This document shows positions 22,797-33,800 of a stretch of 64,000 nt of DNA, piece after piece. The notes beneath the pieces are model-generated. The model made no database searches, had not been told where the DNA came from, and was given only the letters and a program-made list of their open reading frames with translations. Numbering within the stretch: position 1 is the first letter of the stretch; the number at the start of each line of letters is the position of its first letter. Made by a program: the position numbers and the translations under genes. The DNA is from Krasilnikovozyma curviuscula (Eukaryota; Basidiomycota; Tremellomycetes; Cystofilobasidiales; Mrakiaceae), in assembly GCA_014825775.1 (NCBI GenBank), contig MVAQ01000071.1, positions 24,609-88,608 of the forward strand, given 5' to 3'.

Positions 22797-24029
22797 TCAA
22801 TTTATTATGCCCCGCCTCGGTTGTCGCATCTTGAAAGTGGACAAAGTAACCCCTTCGGCAGTGCCTACCCCTCTAATCACCTTGACCTGCCTCTCTGCGA
22901 TCCTCTTTGCATATTTTTCTTTTGCGCCGTCTGAGATGTAGAATCGCTTCTTGGCCAGACCTGATGCGACGGCAGGTGCGGTTCGTTTGTAGATCTTTTG
23001 TTTTTCGGTTGTTTTGACAGAGCGCGGACGTAGTCAGTTGATTGTTTTCAGTAGCAAAGCGAAAAAGGCCATAGTATTTACCAAATAACGATCTTCCTGT
23101 CCGCCTGTGCATGCTAAGGTGGATACAATGCTCCCGTTAGAGTCGTAAACACCGGAACTGAAGTCTGAAACCTAGGTAGAAAGGAGACAATACAGAAACA
23201 CTTGATTAAACTCCAAGCTGAATCGAACCAATGCAAGGATTAAATTCAACTCACGCATCTGCACATGTCAATTACGTTGTCTATCAGATGAAATACGGCG
23301 TATGAGTAGGATGTGGAGGCACAGCCAGCGAAGCAGCCTTCGACGGTATAGACCGAGCCGCCTGCGACGTTAGAAGGGGCAGGGTAGGCAAAGCAACCAG
23401 TTCCCGTTTCACCAGCGGTTCCTGCAAGGTTGGAGTAGCTAGACCAAACAGCAATTGAATCGGAAGAATCCACCGTGTTGCCATTGACGTTGCACTCTAC
23501 AATCTGTGCTGCTGTATAACTGTAGCCCGTTGGTGTTGTAAATGCTGGTGTTGGATCTTGAGAGGTGCAGTAGCATCCTCCAGTGTAAGAGGAAGAAGTG
23601 CTGACGAGTGCTGCGAAGAGAAAAGGGGCGCCGGACCTGGAAGTAAACATTGAACTTTATTTAGTTGAGTTAATCAGGAAGCATGGAAAGAGCCCTGACT
23701 TACCCAGGTCCAGCTGAAGTAGTGTCCTGACACCATGCTGTACAAGCAGCGTATGTGAGCTTGGTAGTGTCCAGGGCGTAGCCAGTTGTTGTGAGGGCTG
23801 ATGCTGTCAGACTTCCAGGAGTGAAGCAGTTTGTGAACCTGAGAAGGTATCGCCGACCTGTTAGAATTCAGGAGTGAGCTCTAGACAGAATTAAGTACAC
23901 TCACGTATAATCTTGAAGGCCAGAAGCTCTCTTCAACACTGGCTTCTGAGTTACGGTGTAAGCGTTGGCTATGGGTATGATACTGAAAACAGCTGTGATC
24001 AGGATCCTGCAGCAGAGAGTTGTGTACAT
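22797..24029 (-). CDS. Secreted protein with two WSC-like cysteine modules
   Basis: The start at 24027-24029 gives MYTTLCCRILITAVFSIIPI-ANA, a signal peptide, then a Lys-Arg site (VLKRA) suited to Kex2 cleavage. Exons continue with RFTNCFTPGSLTAS and ACTAWCQDTTS, then YTGGCYCTSQ. A second module follows: GTGCFAYPAPSN, VEGCFAGCASTSYSYAVF and MCRC. The spacing of Cys with a final CxC resembles the WSC carbohydrate-binding fold, though more divergent. The next exon reads DFSSGVYDSNGSIVSTLACT. The last coding part is basic (AKKRFYISDGAKEKYAKRI) and ends RRGIIN at 22797. Function is unknown; a wall- or host-facing role is inference. It lies in tandem with the spherulin-4-like gene, which is also secreted. 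Confidence 0.7.
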
Positions 24030-24652
24030 TCTGATAGCAATTGAGGTTGTACTTGAAGGAAAAATTTGAGATTGGAAGTGAGTTTCGTCTGCTCAGGCTT
24101 ATATTTTGAAGCGCTGCTTCCAACCTACGCGCAGCGCAGTGATACCAAGCGGGAACTGTATTGCTTGCGAGTTGTTTGGAGGAACCGACACGTGAGACAG
24201 CGTAAACCTGTATCCCGCGAAGCACTCAGGTGCCGAGCAGCCTGGGCAAGATCTGCAACGTGTAGATCTCCAACTTACGAGCAGCGCAGCCGAAAGTCAA
24301 ACACGCAGTTTTCGGTTTCAAATCTCGCTTCAATAAAAAATCCGAGCAAAATCTGTTCTCAAAAGAACACGTAATGTGCTTTGACCGAATGTAGCCCTGA
24401 AACCTTCGCATCATATCGAGATAATACCACGACGTTTGCACGCCTTTCTTGCAACGCCGGTTACCGCTACCGAATACGAAACAGGCGCGAGTCAATTGTT
24501 TTGCCGTCCCTTTCCGGCCCTCCAGTACTGAAATGTGCTACTGATATGTGCTATACTGCTATGAATCATTTCAACTCGCTAGAGCAAAAAAGGTTGTTCT
24601 CGTCAAGAGTTTCAAGCGATATGAATAAAAGCGTGTTTTCTAAATGTGCCTT

Positions 24653-25712
24653 TTAATCATCTCGTGCGGCTAACAAAGCGGTCCAAGTGAACCAGTCGGG
24701 TGGGATGCTTCCGTAGACGTCCGTCTCGCTCAGTTGCAAATCGGTGATGAATAACATACCAGCCGAAGGAGCGACTTGGTCGATGAGCTTCTGCAAGAGC
24801 TCGTATGGGGAATTGGCGCCAGTTCCAGAAGTGGGGAAGGAGTGTACTAGGATGCCTTGCTTGTCTCCAGGTGTGCTGTTGTTAGAGATGTAAGAGTCCG
24901 AGCTACCATTACAGCAATTAGTATGGTGATGGAGAAATGTGAGAGAAGGAAGAACTCACGTCCAGTCATCGTAGTAGCTTTCGTAAGAGATCACGTAATT
25001 ACCAAGATTATAGAACCCTTCAACAACCTTCGTTCCAGGGTTTAAGACGATCTACAAGAAGTTGCCATGTTAGTTTCGCCCTTAGCGCTGAATGAGGAGA
25101 GGGGAAGAACTCACAACAGCGTTAGACCCAAACTCCGAATCTTGACGAATGTAGTCGGAGTATCCACTGAAAGTTGTGAAGTTGGTCGTACCGGGAGCGT
25201 CTGGAGGAACTTCATCGATGAATATGCCATCGATCGGGATGTTAGTGTCGTTTCCCACCGTGTAATTTGCGTAACTCAAATAGGTGTCGATATCTTCGTG
25301 TACCAGCGTATGGTTTCTGTTACCATAGGAAGTAGAGACGTAGCCAATTATAGAGAGGTTTGGGATGGCTGCCCGAAGTGCAGGAATACATTGAAGCTTG
25401 GGATCGGAAGGGTCGGTCGTAGGGCCAGAGTTTGGGTTTATGATGAGAACAAATGGTATGTCGGTGAAGTTGGCACTAAACGTCGAAGACAAAGGCGAGG
25501 AACGAGTAGTTGAGGTTAGCGTCTTATTCAATATACCGAGGAAACATTGAGGAAGTGGAGAAAAAAGAGATTCACGCAGCTTGTTGTATCTCTGGGTAGC
25601 AAGTAGTAAGATCGGGCTCCCAATACAATGGTACAATGATTCCAGTGAGTGCGGTGACTGCTTGAGCAGACAAAAACAAAGTTGCGACAGACGGAACGAG
25701 TGGGAACCACAT
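24653..25712 (-). CDS. Secreted spherulin-4-like (spherulation-specific family 4) protein
   Basis: The family is found in fungi, slime moulds and bacteria, folds as a TIM barrel, and some members cleave polysaccharides; the role here is not known. The ATG at 25710-25712 starts a signal peptide (MWFPLVPSVATLFLSAQAVT), followed at once by the family opening GIIVPLYWEPDLTTCYPEI. After an intron come FVLIINPNSGP, IIGYVSTSYGNR (with an NHT glycosylation site), and IDGIFIDEVPPD, the conserved acidic strand end. The C-terminal exons read VISYESYYDDW, GILVHSFPTSG and MLFITDLQ, all standard strands of this barrel. Several N-glycosylation sites (NYT, NFT, NHT) fit an exported protein. Confidence 0.9.
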
Positions 25713-26791
25713 CACTGGATGCTTCCTTCGGTATGTCGTAAAGGAGGTGAGAAGTGGGGACGAAGAGTCACGGGGAGGAAGGGATTAGGAAGGAAGCTGG
25801 TGAGATTATAATAATGTGATGAAGCAGTTTTCTTGGAGGCAAGCAGTGAGTCAAGAGCAAAAAATCAAACTACAGTACCGAGGTGTTGAGTATGACTTAT
25901 ATACGTAGAAGTTCAACTCCTAACCCCTAAACCCATCGCTCCGGGCATTGTTATTCAAAATCAACCTGCTCCCTCGAACTTCTCTGTATAATCCAACCTC
26001 ATCATCTCATACTTGCCCCTGTATCTACCCCTTGTCACTGAAATCGCAAACTACCCTAAATCGTCATCTGTAACCAAGCGCGACACCTTGGACGAAGATA
26101 ATTTCATCAGAAAAATCAGGATTGACTGTTTCCAGAAAAAAAAGTGGCGGCTTTATTCATTTTTCACCTACCGATTTGATGAAAACAACCTGCCCTTCCT
26201 GCCGTTAACATCTTCCGCGACTCGACTCAAATTGTGTCGGTATTGCCGCCTGACTACACGCTGCACCCTTCACACCGTCTCCTCATTTGACACATGGCGA
26301 AGGACGAAGTAGAGTATTGTGTCAATTGACTTGTGACTGATCAGAGATCGGCGTTCTCACAACAGACATCCCGGCAACCGTTCCCTGCGCGCTCCTCCAT
26401 CATCGACGTGATGCCGAGCTGGATACACGTAGCGATAGATGTGCGTTGATCTTGTTTGCCTAGGGGGTTCAAGATCAGCAGAAACACTTATTCATCGCGA
26501 AATGCAATACGAGATGCTGTTCGTTTCACCTCATCGACTAGCAAGCTCAGACCATAATTCACTTCTCAACGGCAGCTCGCTCATTCTAAACACTTTCTTC
26601 CAACGACTTACATACTGCCAAGCAATCATCCCTCTCCAATATTCTTAGCGTGCTTCTCATTGAACTTCGTTGGGCAGAGTTTAAGCCTATCAAAACTATA
26701 GAATAGAACTTCAAATAATGACTGCAAAGCGAGGTTTCATTTTGGACGTTATAGCGAATCTAGACTAAAAGCCAGAATTCAAATCTTAACT
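25713..26791. other. Long intergenic region, no gene seen
   Basis: About 1.1 kb lie between the start of the spherulin-like gene and tRNA-Tyr. I find no coding signal, repeat or RNA motif; short open frames are of random type. Confidence 0.5.
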
Positions 26792-26876
26792 CTCTCCATA
26801 GCTCAGTTGGTAGAGCGATGGACTGTAATGGCAACAATATATCCACAGGTCACCGGCTCGACTCCGGTTGGGGAGA
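26792..26876 (+). tRNA. tRNA-Tyr (anticodon GUA) with short intron
   Basis: Acceptor CTCTCCA pairs with TGGGGAG, followed by discriminator A at 26876. The D arm is AGCTCAGTTGGTAGAGCG. The anticodon loop reads CTGTAA, giving GUA. A short insert (starting around TGGCAACA) follows position 37, as in other fungal tRNA-Tyr genes. The T arm is CACCGGCTCGACTCCGGTT. A T6 run six bases downstream can terminate RNA polymerase III. The gene, including its intron, is identical to the copy at 45748-45832. Confidence 0.95.
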
Positions 26877-27247
26877 CAAACCTTTTTTCGGTGTCGTGTG
26901 TTTACATTCGGTCGGCCCTGATCTTCTTTATCTTTGCTATAATAGATCGCTGTTCTTTACAGAATAACAAAACTCACCTTTTTTCCTCGGTAGGTCATAC
27001 GCTCCTCTTTGATAACTGATTCACTCCTGCAGAGATGATCTCATACAACTTGTCGCGCTCACCGTATTCGAACAGCACAACTCTCTCTTAGAGTGGGTGC
27101 TTTTGCTATTTCGAAAAGAACTTCAAACTGTGAACAAGCAACTGAGTCTTTCCCCAGTACAGTATCAAAATCTTTCTTTTCATAGCCCACCTGCGCGGCC
27201 GACTTCTTTTTTTCTGCTGCCTATCACCAACGAGCCCTATTACCGAC
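26877..27247. other. Intergenic region, promoter of the uL29m gene
   Basis: About 370 bases contain the Pol III stop for the tRNA and the promoter of the mitochondrial ribosomal protein gene. Nothing else is seen. Confidence 0.45.
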
Positions 27248-28443
27248 ATGAACGTCTCTTCGCTGAATCGACAGCTGCATAGGCTAGCATTCTCTTCATC
27301 ATTAAGCAAATCAAAAGCAACAGCTGTCTTTCGTTGTCCAGCAGCAGCCAACACTTCCGTCCACCGCTGCTTCGCTTCGTCTTCCAGGTCCTTGGACTCA
27401 ATCACACCTTCGTCCTCCTTGAAGGACTCAACAGAGGAAACGGAGTCAGGTCATGGTAGTCTGAATGAGTACGACGGTCCAACGTACGATATCAACCCAG
27501 ACCACCCGTTGTTCCAATTCTTCCACAAATCTTCTACCGGCGAGCCTGAAACGCTACCTGAACCAGGAGAGCCAGATGAAGCGTACAGTAAGTACTACAG
27601 GTGTTGCTTTTGGTATAATTTCTGTTTTGCTGATACGGTCTTGGTGCTTTTCCCGTCTTTTCCTCGTCCACAGGAGGTTGGCCCGTCGCTGCGCTCGAGA
27701 AGAAAAGCTTTGCTGATCTTCACAAGCTGTGGTTCATTCTGCTCAAGGAGAGAAACATTCTTCTTACTCAACACGACGTCGTCTATCGATACAACCGTCT
27801 CATCATCGAACAGCGAGGCCTTCCGTCTGTCGAGTACAAGTTGAAAACGGTCAGTTCCAACCATGGCTTCATTGGTTGTTCTTGTAGCGACATAGAGTTG
27901 ATTTCCTCTCTCGTTTCATTCTTTTTTCCGATTTCTTAGATACGCACTTCCATGAAAAATATCAAATGGGTCCTCAACCAGCGCCGACTGGGCTACATAG
28001 CAGCAGTCACCACGCCCAACATTGACGAGTACGAGCTGACGTCTACCCTCGAATCTATACCTCGACCGAACGACCCATCGTTTCACTGGACAGATCAGAG
28101 GAAGCTGAAGCAACAGGACAAAGCTCGGCGAGCAAAGCTGAGAGAGGAGAGAGCGAAGCAGCCGCTCGACACCGACTACGTGTACTGGGATAAAGCGGAG
28201 CTTCTACCACCGGATGCTATTCGTGTTGTCAACAAGTACGTACTGAAGAGCTCTGGGTCAACAGGTGGAGGTGCGCTGGATCAGGCGGCGGATGGTGTGT
28301 TTGAGGGGTTGGAAGATGCTGTCAGCCAGGATCTTGGCGTTGAACAGGTGTCAGAGGATATTGTCTTTGAAGGAAGGGATCATTTGGAGGCTGTAACGAA
28401 GGAGGAGTTGGAAGTGCCCGTGAAGGCGCCGCAGAAGATTTAA
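27248..28443 (+). CDS. MRPL4: Mitochondrial large-subunit ribosomal protein uL29m (MRPL4/MRPL47)
   Basis: This protein belongs to the large subunit of the mitochondrial ribosome. Exons 27248-27587, 27674-27849 and 27940-28443 code 339 residues. The first ~60 residues are rich in Ser, Arg and Ala with few acids (MNVSSLNRQLHRLAFSSSLS), a mitochondrial targeting sequence. The uL29m core is clear: RGWPVAALEKKSFADLHKLW, FILLKERNILLTQ, then IRTSMKNIKWVLNQRRLGY. The C-terminal extension (KQQDKARRAKLREERAKQ, then an acidic stretch) is a mitochondrial addition common in fungi. Three exons with standard short introns. Confidence 0.95.
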
Positions 28444-29077
28444 GTGAACGTAGAAGGAATAACGCTTAATTCTCATAACGGAAGTTTCTATTCCTAAAGC
28501 AAGCTTTTTAAAGGCTTCTTGGAGTATGTATGGAGTGAGGTACTGAAGTTGTTGGGGCACACTCTTCCCGTTGGATTTCGTAGAAGCGCAGCTACTTAGA
28601 ATGATTTTAAATTAGAGGGAGAACCTCTCTGTAACTCCAGCAGGCGTAGTCCAGCTTGGAAGTGCATCAAGGAACGGCAATTGGAGTATGATTGAAGTTG
28701 CAAATCTCATCGTTAGCCGGTGCGCACCCACTTCGCCTTCACATACACTAACACTCAAAAAGTTTTAACAGAAATAGTCAAGTGCCCCCTTCTCACCCTC
28801 ACCTACTACCACCCCACTCTTTGGTATTGAGTGACTTGGATTCGAGTCCATCCCTTGCCTTTGGTTGAAAGAAAGAGCGTCGAACGTATGTCAGTCAATC
28901 GAATTCTTGCTTCCTATTAGCCATATCAGAACTGTTTCTCCACCTCTTGACTGCAGTCTAATGTTCTTCTCTTTATCCTGAATACGATTCCCAGCTGCAT
29001 TCAACACTCTTAGATTGACATAGTAGCCAGCACCTTTGAGTTTGTTCCTTCAGGACTGCTGAACAACATCTCTCAGC
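28444..29077. other. Intergenic, no gene seen
   Basis: This stretch is the 3' flank of the uL29m gene and the promoter of the DUF4604 gene. A GGATTCGAGTCC hairpin at about 28850 resembles a tRNA T arm, but no matching acceptor or anticodon arm is present. Confidence 0.45.
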
Positions 29078-29795
29078 ATGTCAGGCAACAGAGAATCCAA
29101 AGGTCCAACCAAGAATCAGCTACGAGGTCTCTCTTACGTCGCTCCCAAGACCCCCAGCTTCCTCAACAAGCTGAAGAATCAGATGGCAGGGATCCCCGAT
29201 TCAGCGTCCAGTGGGGTGGACGAATTCGGGAGGGAGAGGATCCCTCAGCGACCAGGTGCTGACGGGAGTGATGAGGACGATGATGAGGCTGAGAAAGCGA
29301 GGAGGTGGGGTGAGGGTGGGGATGACGCTCCTCAGATAGTCGTTTTGAAGGAAGGGAAGCATTTGAGCATGGAGGAGGTTGAGAGGATCAAACGCGGTGG
29401 TTAGTTCTTTCCTTTGTTTTCTCATTGAATTCACTGGTCTGCTGAGGTGCCTGGTACGGTGCTGTATCTCTGCAACTGCAGCTTGATCATTTCCCATGAT
29501 AGCTGCATCAGGAGCTTTGATATTGCGCTTGATACTGAAGTTCCTCCTGTTGACAGACAAAGAAATCTCTCAAGATCTTACGCATAAACTTGCTTCTCCC
29601 TCATCTGCTTCTACTATGAAACCGTCAACCACCACCAAATCTCAAAGCTCATCAACATCATCAAAACCAGTTCTTCACTCGAAGCGTAAAGCTGTTGCTG
29701 TTGGCGGCGATGCACCTTCTTCCTCTGCAGGTGGAGAGAAGAAGAAAGTAAAGAAGGAAAAGAAAGGGCTTTTGAGCTTCGATGAGGAGGGTTGA
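29078..29795 (+). CDS. DUF4604 family protein (KIAA1143-like)
   Basis: This is a small, widely conserved eukaryotic protein without a settled role. Exons 29078-29399 and 29557-29795 give 186 residues. The family pattern is clear: an N-terminal LRGLSYVAPKTPSFLNKLKN, a middle QIVVLKEGKHLSMEEVERIK, and a C-terminal Lys-rich tail ending KKEKKGLLSFDEEG, like the LLSFD...E ending of KIAA1143. The linker is acidic (GSDEDDDEAEKARR). The basic tail suggests a nuclear protein (inference). The human relative has similar order and spacing. Confidence 0.85.
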
Positions 29796-30831
29796 AGGTG
29801 TGATTTCCGCTAAGAGGAAAAACTCCCGATTGCAAGGCGGTTTGTAGGTGAATCTTCCCCCCCCCCCCTTCGTATGACACGCTCGCCCATATGAAATCTC
29901 GTCCAGCAACCGATCCAACAGCTTACCCTTTCCCTTTTTGACCTGACCTGTTCTGTGGCTACCGCCCGCAGCGTGCTCGATCTGATGCGGCCGCTCATCA
30001 TCGACCCTCATCGACGACCACAAACACTCAGTTCTACACCCAGCCAAAACCGAAATCATCCCGCGTCTGTAGAGGGTTACAACAAAAAGTATCTCAGGCG
30101 CCCCGATGAGGTATCTTTCTGTCTCAGTCGGCGCCATTAAATGCAATCGACGGGAGGAAAAGGAAAACTTGGTCATCTGGCTGGAGACAGCTCCGCTATC
30201 TTCCTAGATATAATTTCAGTGTTCCTGGTATTCTACTTGTGGTATGATCTGGTATGATAGGATGCAAGTCAAGAGATTTGATGGTGATTACGTTGCTTTC
30301 ATGCAAAAGGAGAGGCGGAGCAAGCAGGCATGGCGTTCCCCTGGAGACCTCACTTTTTTCGGCGCCTCGATTTGCTTCCAACGAGCAGCAAAGCCAGTCG
30401 AACAAAGCCAGTCAAATAGACTGAGCTCACTCGCACCAGAAAAGCTTTCTTAAAGCTATACAGCCCTCGTCGAGAGGTGAGCTGCCCAGTCTGATGTTCC
30501 CAGTAAACTGGATCTGACCCCAATTCTGCCTTTCTCCTTGGGCCCACGTTGTCCTACGCTCCTCAGCTTGGCTCTTTCTCATTCACCAGGGATATCCATC
30601 AGGTCTCCACCTATCCACCAGACCTCTGTGAGTGCTTCCCAGCGCTTTTTTGGTCAAACATCACTGCGGTTCTGTGGTCTGACGTGTTGGTTTGCTCACG
30701 CAGACGCAGCGCAAAACACGACCCAGCGAGGATTGTAGAGGGCGTGAAGCAAGCCACCCAGAGGGACTTCCAGGATCGAACTCAACTGCAGCATACCAGC
30801 AGGAATTCAGGGTGAAGGGGGTAGCAATACG
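29796..30831. other. Upstream region of the phytochrome gene with a poly-C run
   Basis: About 1 kb lie between the DUF4604 gene and the phytochrome start. A run of 12 C lies at 29857-29868. Opposite-strand open frames here show no conserved content. A long 5' leader or complex promoter for the light receptor is possible. Confidence 0.45.
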
Positions 30832-33800
30832 ATGCCTGGGACGTTGAATCAGCAGCAGGATGGGCCAGCGTCTCCCACCACCGACGGCCCCCCCTCTGAA
30901 TCAAAAAGCACATTTGTTTTTCCTATCCGCTCCATTTTCAGCAACAGCGGATCCATGCCACCCCCTACACCATCCTCAGAGTTCTCACCAGCTGTAGATA
31001 ACATGCTATCTGGCCTCAGGAGCCCAGGAGGGACCAGCTACACCTATCGACACTTTCCGGCAGAAACAAGGGAGTCCAGTGATGGTCAGGCCTTGCCTGG
31101 AGGTAATGGAAGCTTCTTTCCCCTTGGAACCACTCATGAGACACAGGATGAAGGAGACGAAGAATCTTTCACGCCGGCTGAGGAGTCAGACATGGACGCC
31201 CACTCGTCAAGTTTGCCAGATTCGATTGGGTCTTCCTCGCTATCGGTCGCTTCAGCAGATCTACCGTCCGGTTCATCAATCTCATCAATGAGACATCAAC
31301 TCACCTCGTCACATCACCCCTACTCGATCGAGTCACCGTCAGGTGCACCTATCGTTGATCCAGTTCATTCCACCCAGTCCGTTACCTCCTCCGCCTCCGC
31401 CTCCCTTCCGTCAAGCAACGAAAGGCCATTTTCAGAACTGTCTACCGAGGAGCTATCTGGCATCATCAGGCTGCCCTTATCGTCGAACAACGGCTCTTCT
31501 GTGGGTGCGAGGGATGAAGGAGAATACGACAGTGGTTTGTTTACCGGTTCCTCTGGAGGATTTTCCAACGCTTCCAATGGTAATCAAGGTTCATTGAAGG
31601 ATCAAGACGGTGGAAGCACAGATGATTCGCTCTCAGTCACCGATACTTCTGTCGATGCGCCGCCGGAAATCGCGACGGTCAGGTTCGAACACAAAGTAAC
31701 TGAGCTCGGCCATCACATCATCACTGGTAGGGAGGGCAAATTACTGAAGTGTGAAGATGAGGTAAATCCAAAGTTGAGCTTTCTGCTGCCTGTGGTTTGG
31801 GGCTTTGACGCACCAACCTCCAACTTGGCTTATCTGCGAGACTGACTGCTGTTTTTACGCTAGCCAATCCACGTTCCAGGTGCCATTCAAGGATTTGGAG
31901 TACTCATGGTGTGTATCGACAGTCATCGCGTGTTTGTGCCTTGTTTAACTTCTCTGCAACCTTGTTACAGGCAATGGTCGAAGACCAAGAAACTGGTTCG
32001 TGCTGGACCCACCGTTCACTACCGTTGCTTCTTTCACACTTATCTTAATCTTTCTTGCTTTCTTATCCATCTACTGCAGGTGATCTCGTTGTTCGACAAG
32101 TGTCGGAGAATGCGACCGAGATACTAGGTCTCTCACCGAACTACCTCTTCAGTCTCAGTAGCTTCACGGATGTGCTATCTGAAAGTCAGGAAGACATCCT
32201 TCGAGATAACATCGAGTATCTGGTTGATGCAGAAACTTGGGGTAGTTCGTCAGGATCCGACAACGAGCAGGACAGCACCATGGAAGACGGACCTCAAATC
32301 TTCTTACTCTCTGGCTTTGGTCAACCTGGCTCTTCTCTGTTTGAAGCCGACGAGGAGGGGAATATTGACCCAACTGCTCAGAGACAATGGACTTGTTGGG
32401 TAGCAGCTCATCGACCCAAAGTCAAAGAACCTCGCCGCGGCATCTCAGCAAACATGGTCGTCTTGGAGTTTGAGCTGGAGCGCGACTTTTTCAACCCGCT
32501 GTATCCACCTTTCGGCACTAGCGATCAGTTCCCCTCTGATAGCAGTGGAGGCTCCTTCAGCTCTGGTGGATCGGGAGGCCCAGCGTCTGGTGGCAGTTCT
32601 GGCACTGGATCAGACTCAACAATCATGAGCGGTGGTGTCAACTCGGGTGCGGACTCTGGAGGCGGCTCGAATTCCACTGTCGGAGACGGATCCCAGAAGA
32701 CGTCAACACCAATGCAGTCTGATGTCAAAGAGACAGGTGACTCGTCCTCCGCGGAGGGGCGTCTTGGAGCGCGCACACAACTGTCTGGCTTGGAGGGTCA
32801 GGACTACTTTCCCACCGCAGAAGAGCTGGCAGACAGTACTTCGTCCATTTCCAAACCCATTAGAGCGCTTGAGAGTGAGTAGTGTCTGCTGAAGCGGATC
32901 TCTTTGTGGCCTTCTGACCCCGCTTGTTGATTACTTGCAACTAATACTTGCAACTAACGCCTGAAACAGAAATGAGAAAAGTGGCTCGGTTTTCAGCACT
33001 TTCTCCAGCTGAATCTTCCGCCAGCAGCGGATCCAGCGGTGGCCGTCCCCGTCGAAATATACGTACGGGAAGTTCTCGATCTGGAAGAGCTGGTAATAAT
33101 GGTAATTGTCACTTTCTCCGGTGTTTTTTTTTCCTAGCAGGGCTTTGCTGATATTACTTGTCATCTCCTTGTGCAGGTGTTGGAACGATGGATGTGTTCG
33201 CTGTCCTTTCCCAGATCAATTCACAGCTGGCGGCCGCCACCGATCTGGACAACTTTCTCAAGATTGTGGTCGGAATTACAAGGGATCTTACCCAATTCTC
33301 CAGATGTCTGGTCTATCAGGTGAGAAAAATTGTGGAAAAAATGGCTTTGGCTGCATACTAAGGCCAATTTCCATTTTGGTCAGTTCGACGAGGATTTCAA
33401 TGGAGTTGTCGTTGCTGAACTGGTGGACTGGAGTCAGACACATGATCTTTATAAGGGTCTACACTTTCCTGCCGGTGATATTCCTGCTCAAGCCCGAGAA
33501 ATGTACAAAATCAACAAGGTCCGACTGCTCTACGACCGCGCTCAAACTACCGCCCGGCTTATCTTGCGGTCAAACGAGGATCTTCAGCAGCCACTCGACT
33601 TGACGCATTCTTATTTAAGAGCCATGTCTCCAATTCATCTTAAATATTTGAGTAACATGTAAGTATTTCCTAGCCATTGACAGCTTTTTGAGAATGTTTT
33701 GTGTTTTGATGGCTGATGTTGATTTAAACTTTTCAGGGGAGTTCGATCTTCAATGTCGATCTCGATCATGGCATTCGGGCAACTCTGGTGTGTTGACAAC

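Noticed and set aside
26807..27019. Protein-like frame through tRNA-Tyr (and its twin at 45533-45817)
   Set aside because: The shared start of both frames is simply the tRNA sequence; not a protein family.
28840..28865. T-arm-like hairpin GGATTCGAGTCC
   Set aside because: No acceptor, D or anticodon arm can be drawn around it.
29661..30176. 171-codon minus-strand frame upstream of the phytochrome gene
   Set aside because: It overlaps the DUF4604 gene, has no recognised motif, and its composition comes from the Lys-rich coding strand opposite.
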